Assembly: GCA_963556255.1 (NCBI GenBank)
Contig: OY744611.1
Location: 6,834,736 to 6,898,735, forward strand
Source of the DNA: Allolobophora icterica
Taxonomy: Eukaryota; Annelida; Clitellata; Crassiclitellata; Lumbricidae
Length of the DNA: 64,000 nt
Direction of reading: 5' to 3'
Of this stretch, positions 35,991 through 48,839 are shown one piece after another (positions within the stretch are counted from its first letter, which is position 1; every line of letters starts with the position of its first letter). The notes under the pieces were generated by a model. It had not been told where the DNA came from. It ran no database searches and was given only the letters and a program-made list of their open reading frames with translations. Both the position numbers and the translations under genes were made by a program.

Positions 35991-36493
35991 ATTAGGTTGA
36001 TAGTTATTTTACAAGAACAAGAAGTGTAGAAGAAGGGTGTCGCTGACTATATACTTTCTAAGAATTTTGCAAAACAAAACGAAGCCTTTCAAAAATAATG
36101 ACTGTTTAATTTGTCCAACTGTTCGAAATCGGCCAGTTTGTAATGTGGATTTAACTTCGAATGTTACGCTGTCATATAACTTTATTTGTGTAAAGGTTGA
36201 ACGGAGTAGGTGATTATTTTGCAAAAAAGGTTTGAAATTCCTAGCGGCAAAATTTATTGCAACATATTTCGTTTGCTGAGTTGCAAACTGAACTGTGAAT
36301 GATTATAACCAAATGCACCATGAAGCTTAAGAACCTGTTAGATTGAAGAAAATGAAATTCTTCCGCCAGTTATAGTTCACGCTGGAAAGTGCCCCTTGTA
36401 ACTCCCTTATAGGTTAACATAAAGATGAAAAATGATAATAGAAATCAAGTTCACTAGCCAAAATAATTTATTCGTAGATGATTTGAATCCTAC

Positions 36494-36799
36494 CTCCACC
36501 GTTGTTGAGTATTTCTACAATGTGGCTTTGTTTCGACTCACGAAGGCATGTGACTGTCTGTCGGTAGTCACGTAAACTGCGTCTTCGCAATATTTCCAAC
36601 AGTGTCTTGTTGCTCTCGTGCGAAGTTGGTTTTGAAGAAATTGAATCCATTTGCCTTCTGTTAATAACATTCGAGGAATACAGACGAATAAGTAGATCGG
36701 TCAATTTCAAAAGGTAAATCAAACTTTCTTGATTGGTGTCTAGTATTGAAAATTCCTTTGCCGATAAAGGCCAATCTCCGCGATACTCATCTGAATATT
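36494..36799 (-). CDS. Gene B exon, second CARD-like domain
   Basis: A 306-base exon, phase 1 at both ends, between TTGTTTTAG and GTAGGA; same length and splice sites as 14448-14753. It contains YSDEYRGDWPL, LLIRLYSSNVINRRQMDSIS and LLEILRRRSLRDYRQTV, ending CLRESKQSHIVEIL. CARD-type helix spacing is kept. Most differences from gene A fall in one surface stretch around 'YLLKLTDLLIRLY', while the RRQMDSISSKPTSHE core is unchanged. Confidence 0.72.
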
Positions 36800-37229
36800 C
36801 TAAAACAATATTCATTCGCAAAGACAAAAAATTAGGCTTATGCTTAAAGGTTCAGCGTTAAAATGCAATTAAATTGGAATTAAAAGTCGTTGAGGTCAGG
36901 TTTTAAATAAATTTATTTGTTTGTCCATTACATCTTGTCCATACCACAAGCTTTATACAAAGCCCAAGGTAAAGGAAGCAAGTTAAGTGGCTAATATTAC
37001 TTGATTCTGACCTGACACTGAAACTGACTGAAAAACACTGCTCTTTGCGCATTTGATTTTTATATAAAGACGCTGTGAAGCCTGTCTCCCTGATGCGGCT
37101 TTTGAAAGGTGTTAAAAAATCGGATATTTAAATTTACATTGGGTCTATTTTTACATTTCGTATCTATGTATGCCAAATGAAGTCAGCTTTTGCTTAGACC
37201 TCCTCCTCTTAGTTTTCTTCTTCCTCTTC

Positions 37230-37683
37230 CATTTCCTCCCTGCTCATCATCTTCTTCTTCCCTCTCCCTCTCCCTTTCCCTCTCCTTATTTCTCTCTCCT
37301 TCTCCCTCTCCCTCTCCCTCTCTCACTCTTCCTCTCTCCCCATTCTCTCCCTCTCCGCCTCCCTTTCCCCTCTCCATCTCCCTCTCCCTCATCCTCATCT
37401 TACTCTTCTTCCGCTTTCTCTTCCACGTCCTCCTCTTCCTCTTCCTCTTCTTCTTCTTCTGCTTCTTGTTGTTCTTGTTGTTGTTCTTGTTGTTCTTCTT
37501 GTTGTTCTTGTTCTTGTTGTTCTTGTTCTTGTTCTTGTTCTTCTTGTTCTTGTTCTTGTTCTTGTTCTTGTTCTTCTTGTTCTTGTTCTTCTTGTTCTTC
37601 TTCTTCTTCTTCTTCTTCTTCTTCTTCTTCTTCTTCTTCTTCTTCTTCTTCTTCTTCTTCTTCTTCTTCTTCTTCTTCTTCTA
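37230..37683. repeat. CT-rich tract and (TTC/TTG)n microsatellite
   Basis: CTCCCT-rich (37230-37400), then TTC and TTGTTC units to 37683. Long Ser/Phe/Leu frames here are artefacts. Confidence 0.93.
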
Positions 37684-37971
37684 CTACAGTAACTATTACT
37701 TCTTCTACTTCTTCTTCACTCAGGCTTATTCACATTCATCATCTTCGCATTCTTCATTTCCCATTATTGCTTTCATTCTCCTTTTTTAGTCTTATACCTA
37801 AGTTGCCTCCCTACATCTCAGTTGGAATATGAATTTTCTGCCTTGAGAGAAGATTTTCACTTTAAGGGTTGTAAAAATTAAATTAGACCGGATTTAGCAA
37901 ACAAAATAATAAATGCCATGCAACAAGGGTCCAAACGCAATAATATATGATCGGCAACATCTTTCAACACT

Positions 37972-38320
37972 GTGACGATGCCTTTTAGCACACATGCAGG
38001 CTGTTGTCTTTTCATCCATCAAGCGTCAAGGTTGGATCCCAATTCTCCCGCTAATATTAAATCCGTCTCCAATCCCTCCTTCCTTTCTAAGCTCCTGGAA
38101 AGATGTGTTGCTTTTCAAACGGTCCACTACCTTGACTCTAATTCTCGCATGCCTTCATTTCAATTCAGGTTTAGGAAATCCGACTCAACTGAAACCCTTT
38201 TAGTCAGGCTCCTAGGAAATGTCTTTCAGGCCCTTGACCGTGGTCATGTCACCCTGCTAACCCTCTACGACATCAGCTCAGCCTTTGACACCGTGGAAGA
38301 CCAGTCCATTCTCCTAACTT
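37972..38320 (+). repeat. LINE family E-like RT fragment
   Basis: NPSFLSKLLERCVAFQTVHY, FQFRFRKSDSTETLLVRLL and LTLYDISSAFDTVEDQSILL are RT blocks ('SFLSK..ER', 'F.FR..DSTET', 'L.D.S.AFDTV.H'). Both ends are truncated. Confidence 0.7.
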
Positions 38321-38321
38321 A

Positions 38322-39020
38322 AAACAATCAATCAATCAATCAAAGATCATTATTGTAACCAAATGACAATTAAGACAGGGTATAGTAAATGCATAACAGC
38401 AGTAAGCGGTCTTGTCACTGGTGACAAAAGATGGCCCCTAAGGGATATTCGTCCCGCTAACTAGGGTCCTTTAAAATAAAACAGTACCATTGAGAATTTG
38501 ACTGACAGAGCTGAGAGAAAATAGCCTCTTTCCCATGTTCTTATGCAGTTGAGCCAATCGGCATCAAATTTTACTTACCTAGAGGCATCATGTAAACGGA
38601 TAATATGCGTACTTAACTACCTTAACTAACTTACCTAATTAAAGATAACCAAGATGGACCCACGTGCGATCGTGTGCAACCAGATACGTGAGAACTGGGA
38701 TGAACCAGCCCTCAGTCGAAGGAAACTCAATATTCAATATGTGCCTACGTTGTCTAGCCTTAAATAAGAGAGATTAGCCAATTGACGTATGTCAAGGGGC
38801 AAGTTATTCCAAAGCTTAGGCCCATAGAATTTTATACTGAAGACCCTTACATTGGTACGGGTTCTAACCAGGCGGTAGTTGAGGGCATTCCTAGTAAGGT
38901 ATGAGTGACGTTGAGAACCTAGAACAAAATAATTCTTGAACAAGTCCGGTAATAGTTTATTTTCAAAGCGGTAGAGGAATATTCCTATTTGAAATGTTCT
39001 AGTTTGTTCCATATTTAATT
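38322..39020 (-). mobile_element. LINE H 3' fragment with (TGAT)n tail
   Basis: Minus-strand frame with QIGIFLYRFENKLLPDLFKN, HSYLTRNALNYRLVRTRTN and GPKLWNNLPLDIRQ, the C-terminal end of LINE RT proteins. The 3' end is (TGAT)n (38324-38342 on the plus strand). Confidence 0.7.
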
Positions 39021-39084
39021 AATGGAGGTGGTTGAATATAGGACCAGTGTGGGTTCCATAATGGGCTCCCAAGATCAGTCTAAT

Positions 39085-39345
39085 AATAAATAATAATAAT
39101 TACTATTATTCTTTAATTAAGCGCATGCAAACGCACTGCGCTGTACAAGTACATGTTATGCGATAAATCTAAACTACTAACAGAACAGACAGCCTGCAAT
39201 ACACCGCAAATTGCAGCCTACAAAGCATGTCCGCCTATGGGACTCGATCTCTGTACCTCTCGCACTCTACGCCAGATGTTATCCAATGCGCTATCGGGTA
39301 ACCCAATCCTCCAAATCTCAATGGGCCATGTATGTCGAATGACCC
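39085..39345 (+). repeat. Dispersed repeat, inverted copy at 56985-57236
   Basis: TTTAATTAAGCGC, GCAAACGCACTGCGCTGTAC and ACAGACAGCCTGCAATACAC recur in reverse at 56985-57236. One end abuts ATT-rich sequence in both. Family not recognised. Confidence 0.55.
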
Positions 39346-39404
39346 TGTTCGAAACCATGTTGAGACTGATGAATCAAGTTAAAGCTTATAATGTGTCTAT
39401 CGTG

Positions 39405-40305
39405 AAGGAGCTGTGAAGGAGGGAGTCGTTTAGGACGAGAAGAACTGGAAGGCAGAGGATCAGATGAGTCAGACTAGGAGTACTTGAAAAGGTGAGACTT
39501 CAGTTTGGAGCGGAAAGCCCGGGAATCGATAGAGGAACATGAGGGCGGTTTGGAATGATGATGGAGGAACCGAGAATCTACGGAAATGAAGAGGTAGATC
39601 GTTCTAGACGCGTGGTGCTCTGTTGGACATGGCTCGGTTGAAAACTTGAGATGAGTAGTGGCCGGGGGTCGAGAAGTACTGAGATAGGAGGATGATCGGG
39701 TGGAGCGCGTTGCCTGGGTGATAAAGAGATCACGGAGGTACTTGGGATGGGAATATTGTAGTGATTTGTAGGTTATTGATAGGTCTTTCAAGTGGATTCG
39801 CTCTGGGATTTTTAGCCAATTGAGTGATTTGAGGATGGGAGTGATATGATGATGTTTGGGCGTTCTAGTGACAGCTCTGGCTAGTAAGTTTAGGATAAGT
39901 TGCAGACACTTGATTTGGGTGGAATAACGGTTGAGGAACAGGGAATTGCCTTAATCAACTTTGAATGAACTATGGAGGTATCAATAGTAGACAGTTTAAG
40001 GTCGATCATGGGCTTGATGTGGCGAAGGTCACGAATGTTCACGAAGCAAGAGCCCGAGAGTTCGGAGATGTGTTTAGAGAAGGAGAAGTGTGGTTCAAAT
40101 GTACTACAAAGATTGCGGACGGGGAGTCCAAGGTTAAGGTAAGAGACGATGAATTAGTCAATAGGTGTATGAAAGGGTTAGAGCCTTTCTTGATATGATC
40201 AGGAAGGCCTAAGATGATGAATTCAGTTTCGGAAGCGTTAAGGCAGAGGAGTTTGGATGATATCCACTGTGAGGTTAGGTTAACTACGTTGAAATATGGC
40301 ATCAC
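39405..40305 (-). mobile_element. LINE family A fragment
   Basis: Minus-strand pieces LSITYKSLQYSHPKYLRDLF then ITQATRSTRSSSYLS, and VVNLTSQWISSKLLCLNASE then TEFIILGLPDHIKKG. Same family as 8255-9545, with several frameshifts. Confidence 0.75.
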
Positions 40306-40499
40306 TGGTAGAGGACAGAAGATATCATTTGAAATCTAAAATATTTGGCGTGTTTCTTTCTCTCTCCAAGTTGCATCTTTTGCTCGCTATTATAATTCAT
40401 TTATAGGAAACAAGTTTTTTCACTCCACCCTAGTGAACACTTTATTATTGCCGCTAGTAGCTGAGTAATTAAGGACAAATTTGGAGAGGCAAGATAGGG

Positions 40500-41130
40500 A
40501 TCAATGTCATCTATACCTTTTCTATGCGTTTTTTAGAGTACCACAGATCTTCAATAAGTTCTTCCGGGATGGTCAGAGTAGTTCCCATGGAATTTTGTCG
40601 GGACGGAGGCAAATAGTCCACAAAGTTCCCTGGAGAATATTGAATTTTGATAGCTAAGTCAGTGGCTATCCTGGCAAAGTAATTGTTAAATCCATTGGCA
40701 ATGTTAATTGGATCTTCTACATTACTTTTATTTATTTTCAAAGAGGCTACTTCCACTTTCTTTTGACAGTTCTGATTAGTTTCCAAGTAGCCTTCTTAAG
40801 TCGTTATGACATTTTTGAAATTCAAGAGCATAATAATTACGTTCAGCATTCAATCTGATAGTTTTAAATTTATTTCTCTACTCGATAAATTTACTCTTGT
40901 TAAGAATGTTAAGCACACATCTCCAAATTTGTTCCTAAGTTTGTCCACATTTCTACTTTTATTCGTGATTCCATCCACTGGGTCTTTGTCCACCAGCGAT
41001 TTCACTTTTAGACCTTCACCCTTATGCGAAAATTGAACTTGGGAGGAGGCTATTCAATTGTAAGTGAAACTCTACAGCCAAAGAACATCTCACCGAAGGG
41101 GATCTGAAGAAACTATTTGAACTGAGGGTA
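40500..41130 (-). repeat. LINE fragment between endonuclease and RT
   Basis: The minus strand shows NVEDPINIANGFNNYFARIA and TDLAIKIQ, the 'A..FN.YF..IG..LA..I' linker before the RT domain of Jockey/CR1-type LINEs. Flanking parts are decayed. Confidence 0.55.
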
Positions 41131-41239
41131 TTCGAATTCAATGAACAGTCTTCATGCAAAATAACTTCTTCTTGAGGGAGGTTAGAAACGTGTGATAATA
41201 CAAATCAGTGTAGCAAGATTAGTAACCCTTAAAAGCGTG

Positions 41240-42300
41240 CTATTGGATACATAACCAAACTCCCTTATGGAGCCCATACAGAGCAGGCCTTCTCCGAACA
41301 TAGGCTACTTAAAATTGAACAGATCAGAATTATGCAGATTGGAGAATTCATGTACCGTTTTGATCATGAACTACTACCACCAGTACACGATAACTATTTC
41401 TCCCGCACATCAGATTGCCACCCGTATCCGACAAGAAACTCCAACCTATAATATTATCACCAACCATACGCCCATACTAACTCTCGTTTATATCTATATA
41501 AATAAAGAGAAGAATCTGTCTGTCTGTAGCACCACGATGTTTGACCGCGATGCATTTCTACAGCTTTCGAGCTTTTCACTCCAAACCTTCACTACTGTCT
41601 CGGGGTGGGCATTACCCACCCAGTGGTCGGCTTCACCGCTTCCATGGTGTCCCGGCCCAAAACCTCTGTCAAACCCCCACTTTATACCTGGTCCAAACAA
41701 ATTCCAGTCGACCTATTTTCATTCGCCAGATGGCGCCGCCCGACAATATTTTGTGTGTTTCACCGCCAATTCTCTTTCACCGGCATGCATTTCTAAAGAT
41801 TCGCCAGATGGCGCCGCCGTAGGGATTTCACTTCACATTAACTTTTGTTGCTTATTCGCTACAGGGATTGAAACTTATACCTAAATTTTTTGCTTATTCG
41901 CTACAGAGATTGAAACTTATAACCCCGGGCTGGTGGATGGAGGGTGGATGGAGGATGCTGGTGGATGGAGGATGGATGGAGGATGCTGGTGGACGGAGGA
42001 AGATGATGGTGCAGCCGTTGAAATTGTTTGAATCTAAGGGATGGAACAGACCACGAGACCTTCGTTCACTTGAGATGGCCGGAAAAGCACAGGGTATGGA
42101 GAGGGGGCTACAGGGATTGAAACTTATAACTCCGGGCAACGCCGGGTAAACCAGGTAGTTATATATAAGATACACGTGGACAGCTATTTGGAATGAGATA
42201 CCCCAAAACATTCGACAATCACCTGGTCGGTGGTCTTTTAAAAGCAAAATACGCTCGTTCCTGCTTGAGCGACGTAAAACTATATAGCATCATCTTTTTC
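41240..42300 (+). mobile_element. LINE K C-terminal piece, split by an insertion
   Basis: Left part: FSEHRLLKIEQIRIMQIGEF, MYRFDHELLPPVHDNYFSRT and YPTRNSNLYYHHQPYAHTNS. Right part (from about 42160): RYTWTAIWNEIPQNIRQSPG then SFKSKIRSFLLERR. Together they give a normal LINE ending ('F.YRG...WN.IP..IR'), interrupted only by the element at about 41493-42158. Confidence 0.7.
41493..42158 (+). mobile_element. Probable Helitron-type insertion
   Basis: Starts TCTATATAAATAAAGAGAAG and AATCTGTCTGTCTGTAGC and ends with CCGGGCAACGCCGGG, a short hairpin, then AGGTAG before a T. This resembles Helitron ends (5' TC; 3' hairpin about 10 bases before CTRR-T), without target duplication. It interrupts the LINE K frame. 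The interior has GATGGCGCCGCC twice, a 'TTGCTTATTCGCTACAG' repeat and a GGATGGAGG minisatellite (41929-42000). No Rep/helicase. Exact ends are uncertain within TAT-rich DNA. Confidence 0.5.
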
Positions 42301-42880
42301 ATCCAGGTAGGAAAGGAAATACTATATACCAAAGTCGGCTATTGGGTCGTTAGTTCAAAGCTACGAGTGCATATTGTCGAGTCCTTAGTTAAGATAAAAA
42401 ATAGATTTTCTTTTTACGGTCTACCAAATATATGATAAATGGTTGTGCGTTTATACGTTCTGTAATTCTACCCAGGTGACACTGTTTAAAGCTGGGTCCA
42501 CGAACCTTTCTGTGTCACCTGTGTACCCAAACAATACAAAGTGATTCGCCAGTTTTGTTGTTGTTGTTTACCTGTTCAGTTTGGATTACCGAATAAAAGA
42601 TATTGATTGAATATCTTAGGTGTCAAAGATGCTGGTTTTAATAGGACAGAATATGCTATCCATTTCAATACATTTATCACTAACTTAGAGTTCATTGACT
42701 AGTTAATACTTTATTCCTTGCTTTGTCATTAAAATTGAAATGAACAATCTGCGAGACAAATTTACAACTAGAAAATTTTCGATACAGAAGCAGTGACATT
42801 TGTAAAGAAATAATTTATACACAATCGTAATACTTAGGCCTACTTAATCTGAGTGACCTTGGTTCATTCAATTCAGTCCT
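42300..42880. other. Intron, no feature recognised
   Basis: Contains an 'AGGTGACAC..GTGTCACCT' inverted pair (42474-42524). The part next to the CARD exon matches gene A. Confidence 0.35.
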
Positions 42881-42883
42881 TAC

Positions 42884-43121
42884 CTCCATCGGCTGTCAAG
42901 TAGTTTACGACGTGTATCTGATCCGCATCTCGGAGAGCCGCAATCAAACCGTCACTTTGATCTTTGTCCAAAATGTAATCCAACAGTTGAGAGTTTCTTT
43001 CCCATATAGAACTCTTACTCCTAACACCATCAATTTCTCTCCGACCAATGGTTCCGTTGGCACATAATTTATCCAGAAGTCCAAAATCTGGATCCATATG
43101 TTCCTTCAAAAAGTTTCTGTG
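42884..43121 (-). CDS. Gene B exon, first CARD-like domain
   Basis: A 238-base exon, phase 0 in after CTGAACAG and phase 1 out at GTAAGG. It encodes HRNFLKEHMDPDFGLLDKLC, ANGTIGRREIDGV, SQLLDYILDKDQSDGLIAAL and QIHVVNYLTADG. It is the counterpart of 17555-17792, about three quarters identical by eye and without indels. Substitutions concentrate in the turn after the 'I.RRE' helix. The frame runs through the linker exon upstream and the second CARD exon downstream. Confidence 0.75.
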
Positions 43122-43494
43122 CTGTTCAGACTAAAACAAGTTAGCATTCCAGCAACATTTGACAATACTTTGCTATTTACTGAATTTAGTTATTTCGTAG
43201 ATTGATTATTTATTAAGTATTTGATCAATCTGCGAGACAATACATTCATGCTTGGCATCGGTTGACCCTCTAAGAGAAAAGATCTTGGCATAATCGTGCC
43301 ACTTAGAGGGAGCAAATCAGTGAGAGAGCTAGCGAGAGAAGCAAATATCAAAGCACTAAGAAAACACACAAAACAATTTACAATTTAATATGGCTGTTGC
43401 TAATAATTTGTGTTTTAAAACACTTTGATTGGGCAATACATTTTTGCAACTGTAATTACAATTTATAGAGCGCCAATTTAAAAAAAGACTAATC

Positions 43495-44805
43495 CATTGG
43501 GGAGCTTGTGTTCTCATTGAAGAAGCAGTGGGTCATGAGCTCGTGGAGATTGGATGCCGCCATCATGTTATGGAGGTCGTTCTCAGTGCTCAGTGTCTTC
43601 ACAGCTCTGTTTGACGCAACTAGGGGACCCGAGGTTGGCCTATTCAATAGCTTCCGAAAGAAATGGTCATACACACAGCAAGTGAGCTACACCCCAGCAA
43701 AAGATGGAAGGACATCAAGTTCGAGCGCCAGGAGCAATGCACCATGCTCACTGGATGGTGAAGGCCATCTATGTTCTGAATATGGTACTCTTCCAAGACC
43801 AGCTCACGCTGACGGCCCAAGAGAAAAGTAGACTGACAGAGCTTCCCTGTTTGCTGCATGGCCGTTTCTGGCATGAAGCTCCACTGGCAACGAATGATGC
43901 AAGGAATGATGCCAAGATGCTTAGCCTGCTCAAGATGTATCAATGCCGCCTCCACAGCATTGTCTCGTCGTCTTTGGTACCTTTCTGAACACCTCATAGC
44001 ACTGGCACTGTTCGACCGTCGGGTTGACCAAAATGTCAAGAGGGCCATGGTAGCCAACCTCCGGCTTGCAAGACTCCATCGGCTCTGTGGAGGGTGAATG
44101 CCACCAGAGTCACTGACTTTTGGAGACTGGAGAACTTTGCGACCAAGCAAACCATGCACCTCTTCAAGTTGCTGAGCATCACAGGGAAGGAGGAGGCTGA
44201 GATTTTTCTTTCAAAGGACCCAGAAGATTGGGAAAATGACGAGCCCTACGAGAAAGAGTCCAAACCGTGAAGGTGGTTAATGACAGAGCCGAATGTGGCA
44301 TTGCACTCATCCAGAAATAAAATGAAATTATCTCAAACGATGAAGATCAGAAGCAGTTCTTGCTCCAGTTTGTCCAATACCACCGCCAGTTGTACCCCTA
44401 CCCCATCCAAAGCAGCCATGACAGTTGATGATCACTAAAAGGAAAACATTGTAAACTGTTGCTATGCATAGTTGCATACACAGTTTGACTATATCCTTCA
44501 GACATTTTCAACACTAATGCTTGTTACTGTTAGATACCAGTTAACAGTTTTTCAATTGTTTTATTATTGTTCACTTCCTGTTACTGACTGACAAAAAAAT
44601 AAAAATAAAACATGGATGTATTTGTCAATAATAACTCGTTATTTGCTGTTTTTCGCTATTTATCCAAAAAGTGATAATTCATAGCGACCCCTAAATATTC
44701 TCAGATTAACTTCAAAATTTGTCATAAAATTCATAATACTACATGTAACAGGGGCTGCCTTGTGGAGAAACAAATTTCTTAATTTCACTTTTTTGGACCA
44801 CCCTA
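43495..44805 (+). pseudogene. hAT-like transposase, 5'-truncated copy
   Basis: Frame-broken coding remnants: QVRAPGAMHHAHWMVKAIYV, LNMVLFQDQLTLTAQEKSRL, LWYLSEHLIALALFDRR and VNDRAECGIALIQ. The last matches HAIKVVNDHAECSMALIQEF in the larger copy at 57883-61287, so both belong to one family. The sequence ends near 44805 with ACCACCCTA, the inverted repeat end of that family. No left end was found. Present in gene B only. Confidence 0.7.
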
Positions 44806-44819
44806 CCCTCCAGGTATCC

Positions 44820-45697
<878 letters not shown>

Positions 45698-46577
45698 TAA
45701 ACCCATCCCTCTTCAAGAGCAAGCATTCGTCGCCTGGCTGTCTCTTGATCTAAGCGCCGTCCACATCTGACGAAGGTCGTTACTCAAAGGACCCGTGTCA
45801 TTCCTTTTCCGTTGAGACATTGCCGCACATAAAAAATACCAACTCTAATTATAGGGTTACGTACGCCAAAACGACATACGAAATAAATATCGTCAGAATG
45901 TTCACATTTTGCGGCAGAAACGAAAACTCAAACTTAGCAACAGTATACTCCACAACTTCAGAATTTAGAGAAAATAATCCTCCGAAATGAAAGAGAGAAC
46001 GAAAAAACGATGGAAATGGCCAATGACATTTGTAGAACCTATCAAAAGATATGCATGTGAAATTCATACAGGCTAAAATTTAAACAATATTTAGCATAAA
46101 ATGGATAATATCAGAGATCTTAAATGGACTTAGAATATATACACTGTACAGCTGGTTTTCAATTATTGAACTCCGTGTATGGGATTAGATGGTAAACTAA
46201 CTTGACTAAAATTGAACAAATTTGGTCTACACTAGTCTTGATAAAGATAAATATCTGCTGATTATACGAACATTATATCACGTGTTTCGCTTCCAAAGAA
46301 ATACTTCCTGCTTTAGAAGCTTTCGCGTTCTCTTGGCTTCAATTGTCGAGAAATGGGATCAAGATACACCAAAATTGGTCTTGTGAGGGTTACGGTTCAA
46401 TGGATCTGGTTTAGGTAAGCACAGTCTAAATATGATATATCTGCAAAATGCAGTTTTTTATGTTGGCATTGTGATTGTGAGATTTCAAAATTAGATCATA
46501 GAAGAGTTCAAATATAGATAAATAAAACTCGATTGAATCGAGTTGCTGAAAGTCAGACCAGAATCTTGTTCGCTTAC

Positions 46578-46583
46578 CTGCAT
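46578..46583 (-). other. Possible mini first exon of gene B (ATGCAG)
   Basis: On the minus strand, GATGCAG/GTAAGCGAAC contains an ATG-CAG directly before a donor that is conserved in gene A (19455-19460, where ATG reads TTG). It ends in phase 0, so splicing to the CARD exon would give Met-Gln-His-Arg. That would be an alternative start lacking the kinase. Speculative. Confidence 0.2.
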
Positions 46584-46668
46584 CTATTTCAACTCTAACT
46601 CATTTGAAAGCCATGGGTACTAAATGTTGCACTCTCAAATTTGCAAATGTTGACCGTCCTCTCAATCA

Positions 46669-46724
46669 TTCTCTCTCTCTCTTTCTCTCTCTCTCTCTTT
46701 CTCTTTCTCTCTCTCTTCTCTCTT

Positions 46725-46768
<44 letters not shown>
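46669..46768. repeat. (CT)n microsatellite
   Basis: About 100 bases of CT with TTT interruptions; gene A has a much shorter tract at the same place (near 19610). Confidence 0.9.
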
Positions 46769-46771
<3 letters not shown>

Positions 46772-47187
46772 TTTTCCCTGAATTCCAATCAATGCTTAAT
46801 TCTTGTTTTCTTCCCTATCTGAATTTGTAATAATGGTCCACTTCACTATTCACGAAGATATTCAGAACAATTCTTTAAAACTTCTGATCTCATTTTAACC
46901 CGGTCAAACTGTTCTGCTGATGGAAATTTCTCTCTTTCTGCTTCACAACTAAATTCAGTTCTCTGTGAAATAGCTTACTGCATAAACTCATTCATACTAA
47001 GTTTAAGAGAGCCGTGGCATGCTCTTCCTAGACCGGGTGCCATAAGATACTGCAGTTACTATGCGGCTGAGCAGCCCTCTGGAAATCCATAGGCAATGGT
47101 CCCTTTACCTTTTCATCTCATATCATAAAATGTAGCAAATGTTTTCTTATTGTCCGTTAACTTGTCTAAGCAGCTAAATCAACTTAC

Positions 47188-47243
47188 TCGTTTCATTTGG
47201 TCTTTGATTGTTCTTACTGCCTTTGAAGAAGTGATCTTCTTTT
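47188..47243 (-). CDS. Gene B short basic linker exon
   Basis: 56 bases, ATTACAG acceptor and GTAAGT donor, phase 1 to phase 0, encoding KKITSSKAVRTIKDQMKR. In phase it joins the kinase exon at 50654-50722 (split codon C/AA, Gln) to the first CARD exon. That gives an unbroken 'LLDLKKNQ-KKITSS' junction at the end of the kinase lobe. Confidence 0.6.
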
Positions 47244-47427
47244 CTGTAATGTAACAAAATCAAATAAGGTAACTACTTTCCATTCAAAGAACGTTAAAGG
47301 TACTGACAGCCATACGATGTCAAACAATGGATATTTAAACTGGCATTTCTCAAATTTTTACACAGAAAACTTGAGTTTAATCTAAGTTTCTCAAACTCTT
47401 AAATTACTGTGTTCACAAACCAACCTA

Positions 47428-47690
47428 CAATTGTAATCGTAATCGTAATCTCCAAACTTCTAAGGGGCACCAACCTATTCACGAGCGCTTCGTCAAATCA
47501 GAGGGTGTTTCCAGAGAGAATCAAAAAGAAGTCCGAGTCCAGTTTTGCAGAAGGCCAAATGAAATCAGAGGGGGTTCTCCAAAGAGTAGTCCAAAACAGA
47601 TCCAAGTCCAGTTTCAAGAGAAGAGGCAGAGCAGCTGTCAAGGCAGGTGTCGTTTTAGACGAGAATAATTGGAAGGCGGAGTAAACGAAC
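47428..47690 (-). repeat. LINE family A 3' fragment
   Basis: ATTGTAATCGTAATCGTAAT, CTCCAAACTTCTAAGGGGCA and CACGAGCGCTTCGTCAAATC; matches 54425-54785. It marks the upstream limit of detectable homology with gene A. Confidence 0.65.
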
Positions 47691-48147
47691 CATGAAAATA
47701 AAAAAGAAAATGTGCATTCATATCAACTGCTGATAGTTTTATCTCTGGAACATTGGTGAAGTTACGAAGAGTTCTATGTTTTAGGTAAGGAAATTATGTC
47801 TCATAACGCGTGGAAAAGAATCTTTTGCTGGTAACGAAAACACTGTCTTCATTAGAATCTGATGACCTGTTGTAATAAAGAACGTTTTGACCTAATGCGA
47901 TAATCGCGCTTAAAACGACGTACCTTCCATGTCACAGACTAATTGTGCAATATAGACAGCAATAATACATCAAATATAATATATTTCATGTATTATTGTT
48001 GTCTAAATTGCACACTTATTAGAAAAAAACAAAAAATGGTGTTTCTAATAAACAAGGTGATATAATTATAAAACTGCGCAGTATGCATTGTTTTATTAAC
48101 CATCTATCCTAGACGCAGTTACTTATTAGTAAACTGATATCCTATCA

Positions 48148-48838
48148 TAAGGGCGACTTCGAAAGGGCGACCATCAAAAGAGCGCATTCAAAGAAGCGCC
48201 GCTCATAAAGGCGCATTATTTCAAAGGGCGCTGATCAAAAGAACGGGCAATCACAAGAGCGAGCTATTAAAAAGGCAAACAATATGTTTAAGTTCTGTTC
48301 TTAAATGTTAGTCCTACGTAATTTCGTTGATATTTCCATAGTTACTAGTCCTGTATTTAGAGATAATAATAACAATAAACTTCTTCAGCAACTTATTTTT
48401 TATGAACTTCAACCAAAATCAGTTTAGTTATAGAATTTATATAATCTACTGTGAAATGTTGTATTCTATAAGAACAACACTGTAAGTGTTTCATTTAAAA
48501 CTTTCATTTATATACAGTGAAATATCGTCCGACCAGTGTAAATATATACCATAGACGAGGTAAACTACTGTCTATCATTATGAAAGGATTGTTTCTGAAC
48601 ATGAAAAGATCAATTGTCATAAAAATGTTATACAACATTTCGTATGTGCGAATTGTTCTTTGGCTTCAAACTTTTAGTGGGTTCTAAAGTTTGTGTTTTA
48701 AAGTCTATGCTTCTTCCAAAATGCGAACTTTCTCGCCTTTTCGATTGTCGCCCTTTTAGTAGCGCGCTCTTTTGATCAGCGCCCTTTTAAACATGCGCCT
48801 TTATGAGCGGCGTCTTTTTGATTGCGCCCTTTTGATGG
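48148..48838. mobile_element. Fold-back element 2, CAAAAGGGCGC-type arms
   Basis: The left arm (48148-48285) is an array of 'NNNCAAAAGGGCGC' units. The right arm (48720-48838) is its inverted copy, with long matches such as GCCGCTCATAAAGGCGCAT and GGGCGCTGATCAAAAGA. The 430-bp interior has no coding pattern. Confidence 0.7.
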
Positions 48839-48839
48839 T

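Noticed and set aside
37170..37832. 220-codon Ser/Cys-rich frame
   Set aside because: CT- and TTC-rich low-complexity DNA; paralogous site in gene A is also a microsatellite and not conserved in frame.
43644..44159. 171-codon minus-strand frame
   Set aside because: Shadow of the plus-strand hAT transposase remnant.
48148..48838. CRISPR-like or regulatory short-repeat array
   Set aside because: Motif copies are degenerate and occur as paired inverted arms, which fits a fold-back element.
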